NCBI RefSeq assembly: GCF_052324685.1
Contig: NC_135223.1
Location: forward strand, 7,771,811-7,835,810
Reading direction: 5' to 3'
Origin: Brachyhypopomus gauderio
Lineage: Eukaryota; Chordata; Actinopteri; Gymnotiformes; Hypopomidae
Length of the DNA stretch: 64,000 bases
How positions within the stretch are numbered: position 1 is the stretch's first letter; the number at the start of each line of letters is the position of its first letter. The position numbers and the translations under genes were made by a program. Under the pieces are notes generated by a model, which was not told the origin of the DNA, did no database searches, and was given only the letters and a program-made list of their open reading frames with translations. Shown here piece after piece: positions 48,907-58,245 of this stretch.

Positions 48907-51900
48907 TGTGGGTGTGTGTGGGTGTGTGGGTGTGTGGGTGTGTTTGTGTGTGTGTGTCGGCCAGTTGACAAACTTGCTGGGGCATGAAGCCCCCCCCCCC
49001 CCCCCCCTTTCCCCTTGTGCCTCTTTACTACCCATTCAATTATTAAATCAAGCAATCACAAAATCGTTTAAATTAGTTCATGCCTTATTGAACAAGATAA
49101 AACACTGTAATACAAACTGTAGCAATAAAAACAAACTTAGTTATACAAATTTACAGAAAACCAACACAAAGTTAATTCTATCTCTGCGGTGTAATATTCA
49201 CCTGTGCTGAACTTCTTGGGTCTCTTCACAACAAACGTAGTGGGTCTTAAACTCTGTGGTGCTACAGCGTTTAGTTGTTGTTCATTTACTGTCTGGCCTC
49301 ACCAGAGTCAAACCCAGCGGTCCTTTCTCTCTTTTAAAACCCTTTCTACCTCCATCACCTCCTCTATCCTCCCTTTTACAACCTCTTCATATAATCTCCT
49401 TCACCTCCATCATCTTCCTCTTTTCCTTTTGTCTTTTTTGTGCTCCAACTGGTCATTTTTGTGTGTTATCTATCTAGATCAGATTGATGTAGTATCAGAA
49501 ATATTAAACTCCCGCTGCTGTGTGCCGTTAGGCTGCAGTCAGTGAAGGATCAAACCATTTTACTGGGGGGTGTGTGCTGTTAAAGGAAAATATAATGAAG
49601 TGCAAAAATGTATATCAATGAAACAATCCAAGATTATATTAAAAACAATAGAATTAAAATATAAAATAATATATAGGCCCTTCTGACCCTGAGGCCCAGA
49701 ACAGCAGACCTGATTAGAACGCAAACCCCCCGCATAATAAAGGACAAAGGTTAACTTCAGTATCAGCCTGATATAGATTATACAGTAAGGTACTATAGGG
49801 AGAGTGTATGCCCCACCGTACACAGGCCATCGTGTGTGGAACTCACCCTCAGGTACATCTGTCCTTGTCCAGCTGAGTTCCCACCCAGCAACACTGATTG
49901 GCTAAGAGCTGACGATGTTGCTGATGTTGCAGGGCCCATTGGGCGGGGATGTGTCATAGTCCCGCCCCCCGAGGTGGCACTTAGGTTTACCTTGAAGAGA
50001 AAGCAGGACATAAGGTCTGTATATCCTGCCACTCGGGACAGTTAAGCTTAACTGCTTAAGCTTAAACTTAAGCTCCGAACGCTCTGCAGACATGGTGACA
50101 TACGGCCCGTGACAGACCGGCCAAGACGTACCGTACACTGTGCCGAGCTAGTAGCCACGGAGACACTGTTGCTAGGGGAACTGGACTGGCGACTGGCAAC
50201 AAGTGTGGCCTATTGGAAATTAAAGACAGAAGGATGCATAAATGTTTCTTTGATCTTCAGTTCAACTGCATATGTTATATATATATACACTCACCGGCCA
50301 CTTTATTAGGTACACCTTGCTAGTACTGGGTTGGACCCCCTTTTGTGTTCAGAACTGCCTTAATCCTTCATGGCACAGATTCAATAAGGTACTGGAAACA
50401 TTCCTCAGAGAGTCTGGTCCATATTGACATGATAGCATCACGCAGTTGCTGCAGATTTGTCAGCTGCACATCCATGATGTGAATCTCCCGTTCCACCACA
50501 TCCCAAAGGTGCTCTATTGGATTGAGATCTGGTGACTGTGGAGGCCATTTGAGTACAGTGAACTCATTGTTGTGTTCAGTCTGAGATGATTTGTACTTTA
50601 TGACATGGTGTGTTATCCTGCTGGAAGTAGCCATCAGAAGATGGTACACTGTGGTCATAAAGGGATGGACATGGTCAGCAACAATACTCAGGTAGGCTGT
50701 GGTGTTGACACAATGCTCAATTGGTACTAAAGGGCCCAAAGTGTGCCAGGAAAATATCCCCCTCACTATTGCACCACCACCAGCCTGAACCGTTGATACA
50801 AGGCAGGATGGATCCATGCTTTCATGTTGTTGACAGCAAATTCTGACCCTACCATCCAAATGTTGCAGCAGAAATCGAGATTCATCAGACCAGGCAACAT
50901 TTTTCCAATCTTCTATTGTCCAATTTTACTGAGCCTGTGTGAATTGTAGCCTCAGTTTCCTGTTCTTAGCTGACAGGTGTGACATCTGGTGTGGTCTTCT
51001 GCTGCTGTAGCCCATCCACCTCAAGGTTCGATGTGTTGTGTGTTCAGAGATGCTCTTCTGCATGGCTCGGTTGTAGCGACTGGTTATTTGAGTTACTGTT
51101 GCCGTTCTATCAGCTAGTACCAGTCTGGCCATTCTCCACTGACCTCTGGCATCAACAAGGCATTTGCGTCCACAGAACTGCCGCTCACTGGATATTTTCT
51201 CTTTTTTTGAACCATTCTCTGTAAACCCTAGAGATGGTTGTATGTGAAAGTCCCAGTAGATCAGCAGTTTCTGAAAACCCGTCTGGCACCAACAACCATG
51301 TTCAAAGTCACTTAAATCACCTTTCTTCTGATGCTCGGTTTGAGCTGCAGCAAATCGTCTTGGCCATGACTACATGCATAAATGCATTGAATTGCTGCCA
51401 TGTGATTGGCTGATTCAACATTTGCATTAATGAGCAGTTGGACAGGTGTACCTAATAAAGTGGCCAGTGAGTGTATACTATACAAATTATATGTAATACA
51501 AAATAAAATAAATCATATAGGGGGGGCAGTGTTGGGTGTGTGTGTGGGGGAGGGGCAGTGTTGGGCGCGTGTGTGGGGGAGGGGCAGTGTTGGGCGCGTG
51601 TGTGGGGGAGGGGCAGTGTTGGGCGCGTGTGTGGGGGAGGGGCAGTGTTGGGTGTGTGTGGGGGAGGGGCAGCGTTGGGTGCGTGTGTGGGGGAGGGGCA
51701 GTGTTGGGCGTGTGTGGGGGAGGGGCAGTGTTGGGCGTGTGTGTGGGGGAGGGGCAGTGTTGGGCGCGTGTGTGGGGGAGGGGCAGTGTTGGGTGTGTGT
51801 GTGGGGGAGGGGCAGTGTTGGGTGTGTGTGGGGGAGGGGCAGTGTTGGGTGCGTGTGTGGGGGAGGGGCAGTGTTGGGCGTGTGTGGGGGAGGGGCAGTG

Positions 51901-52765
51901 TTGGGCACGTGTGTGGGGGAGGGGCAGTGTTGGGTGTGTGTGGGGGAGGGGCAGTGTTGGGTGCGTGTGTGGGGGAGGGGCAGTGTTGGGCGCGTGTGTG
52001 GGGGAGGGGCAGTGTTGGGTGTGTGTGGGGGAGGGGCAGTGTTGGGTGCGTGTGTGGGGGAGGGGCAGTGTTGGGTGCGTGTGTGGGGGAGGGGCAGTGT
52101 TGGGCGTGTGTGTGGGGGAGGGGCAGTGTTGGGCGTGTGTGTGGGGGAGGGGCAGTGTTGGGCGTGTGTGTGGGGGAGGGGCAGTGTTGGGCGCGTGTGT
52201 GGGGGAGGGGCAGTGTTGGGTGTGTGTGTGGGGGAGGGGCAGTGTTGGGCGTGTGTGGGGGAGGGGCAGTGTTGGGTGCGTGTGTGGGGGAGGGGCAGTG
52301 TTGGGCGTGTGTGGGGGAGGGGCAGTGTTGGGCGCGTGTGTGGGGGAGGGGCAGTGTTGGGTGCGTGTGTGGGGGAGGGGCAGTGTTGGGCGCGTGTGTG
52401 GGGGAGGGGCAGTGTTGGACGCGTGTGTGGGGGAGGGGCAGTGTTGGGCGTGTGTGGGGGAGGGGCAGTGTTGGGCGCGTGTGTGGGGGAGGGGCAGTGT
52501 TGGTCGTATGTGTGGGGGAGGGGCAGTGTTGGTCGTATGTGTGGGGGAGGGGCAGTGTTGGGCGTGTGTGGGGGAGGGGCAGTGTTGGGCGTGTGTGGGG
52601 GAGGGGCAGTGTTGGGCGTGTGTGGGGGAGGGGCAGTGTTGGGCGTGTCACCTGCTGGACGGCAGCGAGATTGTGCAGCTGCGCATTGCTGATCTGCTGC
52701 TGCAGCATAAGATGTTGGAAGTACTGAGCTGCATTAGGCTGTCTCTGGAGAGCCTGCAGGGCCTA

Positions 52766-52839
<74 letters not shown>

Positions 52840-53180
52840 CACACACGTATATATATATGTACACACACACACACACACACGTATATATATGTACACACAC
52901 ACACACACACACACGTATATATATGTATACACACACACACACACATGTATATATATATGTACACACACACACACACGTATATATATGTACACACACACAC
53001 ACACATGTATATATATATATGCACACACACACGCACGCACGTATATATATGTACACACACACACACACACGTGTATATATATATATGTACACACACACAC
53101 ACACACACACACACGTGTATATATATGTACACACACACAAACACACGTGTATATACATGTACACACACACGTATATATAT

Positions 53181-53243
<63 letters not shown>

Positions 53244-55099
53244 TATATATTATGTACACACACACACATTACATCTCATGTGCACACATGCACATTACAC
53301 AGACACTAAAGTGACTTACAATTATGACTGTTTACAGTTCTAGGGGCCTAGCTTAGGGCCCCCAACTGTGGCAACTTAATGGTGGTGGGTAACCTGCAAG
53401 CTCCCACAGATCCCAGTGAGCAGCTGCAGCTCTATGGAGGTGTGATCTGAACGGAGCTGGCTGTACATGACAGGCTGACCGGTGACATCTGAGCACTGTT
53501 CTCATTACTTGCACTGAGTTTTGTACTGATTAACAAGTTACCGTTGAGAACATAGATGTCACATGTTTCCTCATTACACTGCTTCTGAAGACTGCAATTT
53601 CAACTCAATCTCCACTTACTCTAACGTCATCTAGACAGCCAATTGGAAACACTCACTAATCAAGACTACAAAATAACTCTCCAAAATAATTTTCCAATAC
53701 TATTTGTAAATTACATCACATAATGTTATGCCATTCTGAAGCTCTTCTGAAACAAGAAGAGAGAGAAAATATTGTGAAAGATTCAACAGCCAGCTAAGAA
53801 ATCTGAGCATTGGTGGAGAAACCAGAAGAGGCAACGAAAGACTGACTTGCATGTTTTTTAGCAATGCATTACCGCCTGTTTGTCCCCCATAAACACTCAC
53901 TCTCCTGGACAGACCACTGTCCCCCATAAACACTCACTCACCTGGACAGACCACTGTCCCCGATAAACACTCACTCACCTGGACAGACCACTGTCCCCCA
54001 TAAACACTCAATCACCTGGACAGACCACTGTCCCCCATAAACACTCACTCACCTGGACAGACCACTGTCCCCGATAAATACTCAATCACCTGGACAGACC
54101 ACTGTCCCCCATAAACACTCACTCACCTGGACAGATGACTGTTCCCGATAAACACTCACTCACCTGGACAGACGACTGTCCCCCATTAACACTCACTCTC
54201 CTGGACAGATGACTGTTCCCGATAAACACTCACTCACCTGGACAGACCACTGTCCCCCATAAACACTCACTCACCTGGACAGACGACTGTCCCCGATAAA
54301 GAATCACTCACCTGGACAGACCACTGTCCCCCATAAACACTCACTCACCTGGACAGACCACTGTCCCCCATAAACACTCACTCTCCTGGACAGACGACTG
54401 TCCCCGATAAAGAATCACTCACCTGGACAGACCACTGTCCCCCATAAACACTCAATCACCTGGACAGACCACTGTCCCCCATAAACACTCACTCACCTGG
54501 ACAGATGACTGTTCCCGATAAACACTCACTCACCTGGACAGACGACTGTCCCCCATTAACACTCACTCTCCTGGACAGACCACTGTCCCCGATAAACACT
54601 CACTCACCTGGACAGACCACTGTCCCCCATAAACACTCACTCTCCTGGACAGACGACTGTCCCCGATAAAGAATCACTCACCTGGACAGACCACTGTCCC
54701 CCATAAACACTCACTCTCCTGGACAGACGACTGTCCCCGATAAAGAATCACTCACCTGGACAGACCACTGTCCCCCATAAACACTCACTCACCTGGACAG
54801 ACCACTGTCCCCCATAAACACTCACTCTCCTGGACAGACGACTGTCCCCGATAAACAATCACTCACCTGGACAGACGACTGTCCCCGATAAACAATCACT
54901 CACCTGGACAGACGACTGTCCCCGATAAACACTCACTCACCTGGACAGACCACTGTCCCCGATAAACAATCACTCTCACCTGTACAGCTTGTCTTTCATA
55001 CAAAGACATCTGAGCTATTTGAGGGGGGCGGGAGTTGGCCCCAGACGGAGTGCTGCCATTGGTGGAGGCGGAGTTGCCCTGTTCCTCTCCTTGCTCCAT
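34192..55099 (-). CDS. phc1: Polyhomeotic-like Polycomb protein (PHC1), 13 coding exons
   Basis: Subunit of canonical Polycomb repressive complex 1; its SAM polymerises to compact chromatin. Exons (minus, 5' to 3'): 55099-54980, 52762-52652, 49990-49847, 48493-48335, 45981-45900, 44296-43386, 43164-43023, 42914-42745, 41919-41838, 35540-35453, 35057-34886, 34709-34484, 34343-34192; 2559 bases, 852 residues (human PHC1 1004). N-terminus has RPPQIAQMSLYERQAVQ, close to human PHC1 rather than PHC2. Then a Gln/Ser/Pro-rich middle, PHC homology region 1 at about 590-613 (ILTHVIEGFVIQEGAEPFP-like: QVLTHLIEGFVIQEGAEPFP), FCS zinc finger with Cys644, 647, 663, 667, and C-terminal SAM from about 789 (WSVEEVCRFISSLQG) to the end. 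Every junction is GT-AG and in phase. Introns are dominated by tandem arrays and transposons. PHC1 versus another PHC paralogue is inferred from the N-terminus. Confidence 0.88.
35355..35450. repeat. Short tandem GTGTGTGAAG repeat next to phc1 FCS exon
   Basis: About nine units of GTGTGTGAAGGT / GTGTGTGAGGGT. On the sense strand it starts about 10 bases after the donor of the exon 35540-35453. Confidence 0.8.
35700..36660. repeat. 32-bp minisatellite, segment 1 (phc1 intron)
   Basis: Units of ACAACACACTCTCACAGCCA + CAACAGTGAGCT. This is the left part of one array that continues at 37856-38190 and 39665-41755, broken by two transposons. Left units are older (CTCTCAC and many variants). Confidence 0.93.
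36664..37855. mobile_element. DNA transposon with long terminal inverted repeats, non-autonomous
   Basis: Begins GGGTCATTCCATGTCAAATC and ends with its reverse complement (GATTTGACATGGAATGACCC). Inverted similarity continues through TCCCTTCAAACTTTCCCCAT and beyond, roughly 100-200 bases per arm. No transposase seen. Interior at about 37320 carries TTTAACGCGTTAATTTC, which resembles the end of another hAT element. Poly(G) at 37687-37706. Superfamily not determined. Inserted into the 32-bp array. Confidence 0.85.
37856..38190. repeat. 32-bp minisatellite, segment 2
   Basis: Continuation of the array of segment 1, here mostly with ACTCCCACAGCC units, between two transposon insertions. Confidence 0.93.
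38191..39664 (-). pseudogene. Degraded hAT (BED zinc-finger) transposon
   Basis: Minus strand. From 39270 to 39175 a BED-type zinc finger can be read (KCSVCNAVLKYN then LNYHLNTMHA, Cys-Cys-His-His pattern), then 39186-38824 encodes TTDCWTALTTESYITVTCHY and LTDKLNDVVETW, typical of ZBED-like hAT transposases. The catalytic C-terminal half is missing. The left end is rich in ATTAATCG/CGATTAAT as in related hATs. It interrupts the 32-bp array in the phc1 intron and has a small MITE inserted at 38331-38565. Confidence 0.75.
38331..38565. mobile_element. Mariner-like MITE nested in the hAT remnant
   Basis: About 235 bases with inverted ends TACTGCTCAAAAAAATTAAG and CTTTATTTTTTTGAGCAGTGTA, TA at both borders, no coding potential. 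A typical short Tc1/mariner-derived element. Confidence 0.85.
39665..41755. repeat. 32-bp minisatellite, segment 3, with higher-order duplication
   Basis: Units of ACAACACACTCCCACAGCCA + CAACAGTGAGTT/GAGCT/GACCT. Larger segmental copies are visible: the rare CACAAAATAGTGAGC units recur at 41200 and 41684 (offset 484), and the doubled ACAACACAACACACTCCC unit recurs at about 40333 and 40753. Confidence 0.93.
41935..42727. repeat. 29-bp minisatellite filling phc1 intron 8
   Basis: About 27 units of GTGCTGCAGGTCTACAGTGT + TATATTACA, with some shortened units (CATGCTGCAGGTCTAC). The array starts about 17 bases after the donor at 42744 (sense strand) and ends about 15 bases before the acceptor at 41920, so it occupies nearly the whole intron. 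Confidence 0.95.
42938..42960. repeat. Poly(G) run
   Basis: Homopolymer of more than 20 G in a small phc1 intron; on the sense strand it is a poly(C) polypyrimidine tract about 25 bases before the acceptor at 42915. Confidence 0.9.
44580..44938. mobile_element. Probable hAT-like element remnant
   Basis: AT-rich sequence ending in AATTATCGCGACAGGCCTAAC, with internal ATCGTACGATAAGTCGAT palindromic motifs typical of hAT ends. The left border is not clear and no coding region remains. Its last 70 bases are duplicated at 45405-45475. Confidence 0.5.
44939..45895. repeat. CACACCCCCACACACT-type simple/minisatellite array
   Basis: Low-complexity CACACCC/CACTCTCAC repeats, ending directly at the donor of phc1 exon 5 (exon end 45900). 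A 70-base copy of the adjacent transposon end lies within it (45405-45475). Confidence 0.9.
46005..48237 (-). repeat. Higher-order GGGGGCAGGTAGAG array before phc1 exon 5
   Basis: Short units (GGGGGCAGGTAGAG, GGAGCAGGTAAAG) organised into repeats of about 658 bases. A 60-base spacer (GAAGACAGCAAAAGAG...) marks them at 46471, 47128 and 47786, with a shorter final interval to 48196. The spacer matches the unique flank at the right edge, its likely source. The array ends about 20 bases before the exon 5 acceptor. Confidence 0.95.
48545..48958. repeat. (TG)n compound microsatellite
   Basis: TG repeat with TATG, GGTG and TTTG interruptions, some 50 bases upstream (sense) of phc1 exon 4. A poly(C) run follows at 48991-49008. 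Confidence 0.95.
49010..49846. other. phc1 intron sequence without recognised features
   Basis: AT-rich unique-looking sequence between phc1 exons 3 and 4. Short open frames but no domain, no flanking splice signals in phase. Confidence 0.4.
50288..51473 (-). pseudogene. Decayed Tc1/mariner transposon with TA duplication
   Basis: Terminal inverted repeats CACTCACCGGCCACTTTATT and its near-complement (AATAAAGTGGCCAGTGAGTG) with TA at both borders (50286-50287, 51474-51475); 1186 bases. Transposase reads on the minus strand in pieces: an N-terminal piece ending near 50926 and a C-terminal piece 50859-50368 with [20 protein letters not shown]. The second-Asp box is present but in another frame (FQQDNTPCH near 50625-50600), so at least two frameshifts and a stop disable it. 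Lies in phc1 intron between exons 2 and 3. Confidence 0.88.
51525..52648 (-). repeat. 27/29-bp minisatellite starting at the phc1 exon 2 donor
   Basis: About 40 units of GGGGGAGGGGCAGTGTTGGG + CGTGTGTGT (plus strand). On the sense strand the donor CAGCAG|GTGACACGCCCAAC runs straight into the first CACACACGCCCAAC unit, so the array begins 4 bases into the intron. The sense strand of the unit has no AG. Open frames of up to 590 codons across it are artefacts. Confidence 0.96.
52766..53262. repeat. Compound (CA)n/(TA)n array
   Basis: About fifteen blocks of ACACACACGTATATATATGTAC. On the sense strand it ends a few bases before the acceptor of phc1 exon 2 (52763). Alternating purine-pyrimidine throughout, so prone to Z-DNA. 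Confidence 0.95.
53335..53878. other. phc1 intron 1 unique sequence
   Basis: No feature recognised; separates two arrays in the first coding intron of phc1. Confidence 0.4.
53880..54975 (-). repeat. 37-bp minisatellite carrying splice-donor copies, phc1
   Basis: About 29 units which on the sense strand read GTCCAGGTGAGTGTTTATGG + GGGACAGTGGTCT. The array starts at the donor of the first coding exon (ACAG|GTGAGAG at 54979), and most units contain CCAG|GTGAGTG, a near-perfect donor consensus; a minority read CCAGGAGAGTG and lack it. Confidence 0.94.
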
Positions 55100-55528
55100 T
55101 CTAGAGGGATGCAGGGGTGTCAATCAAGCTGTGTAAAAGAAAACCATGGGCACAAACAAATCAATAACCAATATTATCAATCAGCATTTAAGTGTCAGTA
55201 CAAAAATATGTTAGTGAGGTTTTCATGGAATTCCATTTTAGTGCTGTGCGGTTAAACTTATCTGGTCACCTTAGACAAACACGTATGGTTCACTGCTGGA
55301 TGGACGAATAAACAGTTGATAAATAACAGAAACAACTAGTGAACACAGCGGGTTTGAAGCAGTCTTGGTCAGTCTTGGTCAACAGAAACGTGGCAACCCT
55401 GGTGCATCTTAGCGACGAATGGGGCGACCACAAACATCAAACAAACCGCCTTACACATATTCAAGTAGCTACCCACTAGTGTAAATCTCTTCTGTTACTG
55501 GTGGAGTGCGTGATAATAAACACCAGTC

Positions 55529-55576
55529 CTCCTCCTCCTCCTCCTCCTCCTCCTCCTCATCATCATCATCATCCTC
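55529..55576. repeat. (CTC)n(ATC)n trinucleotide repeat
   Basis: About ten CTC and five to six ATC triplets between the presumed noncoding exon and the start exon of phc1. Confidence 0.9.
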
Positions 55577-55666
55577 CAGGGATGAAGAGCCACACTAGGT
55601 GACCAGAGTGCGCGAGCTAGCTGGCTAGTTTGCTAATTCCAAAGTGCAGAGTAGTCAAAATTTTAC

Positions 55667-55930
55667 CTCGAAGCGGTCGGCTCGTTAAAGCGTTGATTGG
55701 AACGTAAAAATTCGTCTCGGGATTTTAATCTGTGCTTGTAGTTGTAATATAAATACATGCGTTTGTTTATTTATTTTGAGTTTTACAAGTCACTTGGAAA
55801 TCTGTAAAAACCAACGGCGATAAACCCCGCCCCCTGTTCTGTTTACAATTCTTCTTCCGGCGCCGAATATGACGTCGATAGAACGTTCGGGTGCATAGAG
55901 TCGCACTGCGCAGTCTCTGAGAAACACGTG
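55667..55930 (-). promoter_or_regulatory. Probable phc1 promoter and noncoding exon 1
   Basis: On the minus strand, in order: a CRE-like TCGACGTCATATTC, an ETS-like CGCCGGAAG, a GC box GGGGGCGGGG, and then a donor CTTCGAG|GTAAAA closing a noncoding exon at 55667. The start-codon exon has an acceptor (ATCCCTCTAG) one base before its ATG, which requires such an upstream exon. CpG density rises here. Confidence 0.5.
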
Positions 55931-55934
55931 TCTA

Positions 55935-56273
55935 AAATCTTATCTAGAAACAAGGTTCCAAGAATATTTAGGCTAAGATGATCCACTTAGTGCTGTAGTG
56001 CAACTTTTGAAGAATTAATTGAAACCTCATATTTCGCTAGAAACCAGTTTATTCATGTGAAAACAAGCTGTTTTATCATGTTTGCAATGTTACAAATGCA
56101 TTTCCAAGCAAGTAGTAAGTGTTGCATTTAGGCGTTCAAAACAGCGTTTCCTGCCCTAGTAAGATTTGTTATATATATTTGGAGGCCCTGAGCTACGACA
56201 CACACACACACTAAACACTTAGCACTTTTGTAAGTCGCTCTGGATAAGAGCGTCTGCTAAATGCCGTAAATGT

Positions 56274-56308
<35 letters not shown>

Positions 56309-57190
56309 ATATATATATATATATATATAATGTGTATATGTGTATGTATCAGACAGAAGTCCTTCATCAGCTGTACAAAGTGCAATATATAAAAGACCTA
56401 GTCCAAATGCAATGTTTTAATTGTTATACATACATAAGATGGTGTCAGCCATTATATAAGCACCCCTAGTCCTAATCCTGGAGCTGAGAGGACTCTACTC
56501 AAGAGCCCAATAGTTGCTGTATGGCGGCATGTATAACAGAGCATGGACGTAATTTTGATTTCAAAAGTGGGGGGGACATAGATTTGTCGCTATTTAAATA
56601 TTTGGTTTTAACCGTAAAAACTGGGGGGGACCAAAGCCGGCTTTTGAAAAATTACGTCCGTGTAACAGAGTAATAACCCACTAGGGTGTAATAATCCATG
56701 GGGCGTAACCCTTCAGGGTAATAACCCAATAGGGTGTTAATCAAGAGACTGTGATTCTTCATCACGTAAACCACTACTTCAGATCAATAAAGTATATATT
56801 AAGAAGTAGTAGTATACCAGTAATATAGTAATATACCAGTAATACTGGAGACTGATTCACTTAGTTACATGCGACCATTTACTTACATGGAATCATTCTG
56901 GTGGACAATTATTGAAACAGTGGCTATTTACAAGCACTGGGTTAATATTCAAAGTAACCCAGTATTGGAAAAACAATTGGTATGTCCAAATTGCATACTA
57001 ATTACTAACTAGTGTTTGTATATGTAGTGTCAATGGGTCAAGGGGTCAAAGAGTCAATGGGTCAGAAGGTCATTGGGTCAGAGCTTCAAAGTAGCAGAAG
57101 GTCAGTGGTCATTTATATTTAAGCAGGCAATCCAGCTAGGAGCTAAAGTTATTAAAATACATTGTTTCTGGAGGCAGCAGAGCACTTCGG
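55935..57190. other. Intergenic region upstream of phc1 with SINE tail
   Basis: Contains a SINE 3' tail (TAAGTCGCTCTGGATAAGAG, 56231-56268), a CA/TA microsatellite (56271-56330), and otherwise unique AT-rich DNA including short repeats of CAATGGGTCA at 57035-57080. No exon seen. Confidence 0.5.
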
Positions 57191-57562
57191 TAGGCTCCTG
57201 GTAGTCTCACGGTAGGCTCCTGGTAGGCTCACGGTAGGCTCCTGGTAGTCTCACGGTAGGCTCCTGGTAGTCTCACGGTAGGCTCCTGGTAGGCTCACGG
57301 TAGGCTCCTGGTAGGCTCACGGTGGGCTCACGGTAGGCTCCTGGTAGGCTCACGGTAGGCTCCTGGTAGGCTCACGGTGGGCTCACGGTAGGCTCCTGGT
57401 AGGCTCCTGGTAGTCTCACGGTAGGCTCCTGGTAGGCTCACGGTGGGCTCACGGTAGGCTCCTGGTAGTCTCACGGTAGGCTCCTGGTAGGCTCACGGTG
57501 GGCTCACGGTAGGCTCCTGGTAGTCTCACGGTAGGCTCACGGTAGGCTCCTGGTAGGCTCAC
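57190..57562. repeat. GGCTCCTGGTAGGCTCACGGTA minisatellite
   Basis: About 17 units of 22 bases with GTCTCACGG / GGCTCACGG alternation and occasional extra GTGGGCTCACG half-units. Confidence 0.93.
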
Positions 57563-57819
57563 AGAGTGTAGTTGGAGTGGAGATGATCTCTGAACTCTGG
57601 ATGCTGTACATTGCTTGCGCTCCTCTGCTGAACACTTTTGTGTTCAGAACCTACTATAGATAAGCAGACTGCTCACCAGTGAGGTATTACTGCACTGCAA
57701 ATGCATCGAATCAGAACTCAGGGTCACATTCAAACTGCGAGCAGATGCTTTACATAAAGGTCATGACCCTTGAAGTACACTGATTCCATAAACGCTTTCC
57801 TCTTAAACATATACCTATA

Positions 57820-58245
57820 CCTGTATACCTGTACCTGTATACCTGTACACCTGTATACCTGTATACCCATACACCTGTATTCCTGTATACCCATACACCT
57901 GTATACCTGTATACCCATACACCTGTATACCTGTACACCCATACACCTGTATACCTGTATACCCATACACCTGTATACCTGTACACCCATACACCTGTAT
58001 ACCTGTATACCCATACACCTGTATACCTGTACACCCATACACCTGTATACCTGTACACCCATACACCTGTATACCTGTATACCCATACACCTGTACACCT
58101 GTACACCCATACACCTGTATACCTGTATACCCATACACCTGTATACCTGTATACCCATACACCTGTATACCTGTATACCCATACACCTGTATACCTGTAT
58201 TCCTGTATACCTGTACACCTGTATACCCATACACCTGTATACCTG
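57820..58245. repeat. 24-bp TATACCTGTATACCCATACACC minisatellite, segment 1
   Basis: Tandem TATACCCATACACCTGTATA-type units. The same array resumes at 59957 and again at 63130, so transposons at 58246-59956 and 60657-63129 inserted into it. Confidence 0.93.

Noticed and set aside
50368-50859. Independent 163-codon gene
   Set aside because: It is the C-terminal part of a Tc1 transposase inside inverted repeats with TA duplication, with frame breaks upstream.
51406-53314. Frames of 400-590 codons (VGEGQCWVCVWGRGS)
   Set aside because: Minisatellite of 27/29-base units plus CA repeat; no domain, no homologue-like segments.
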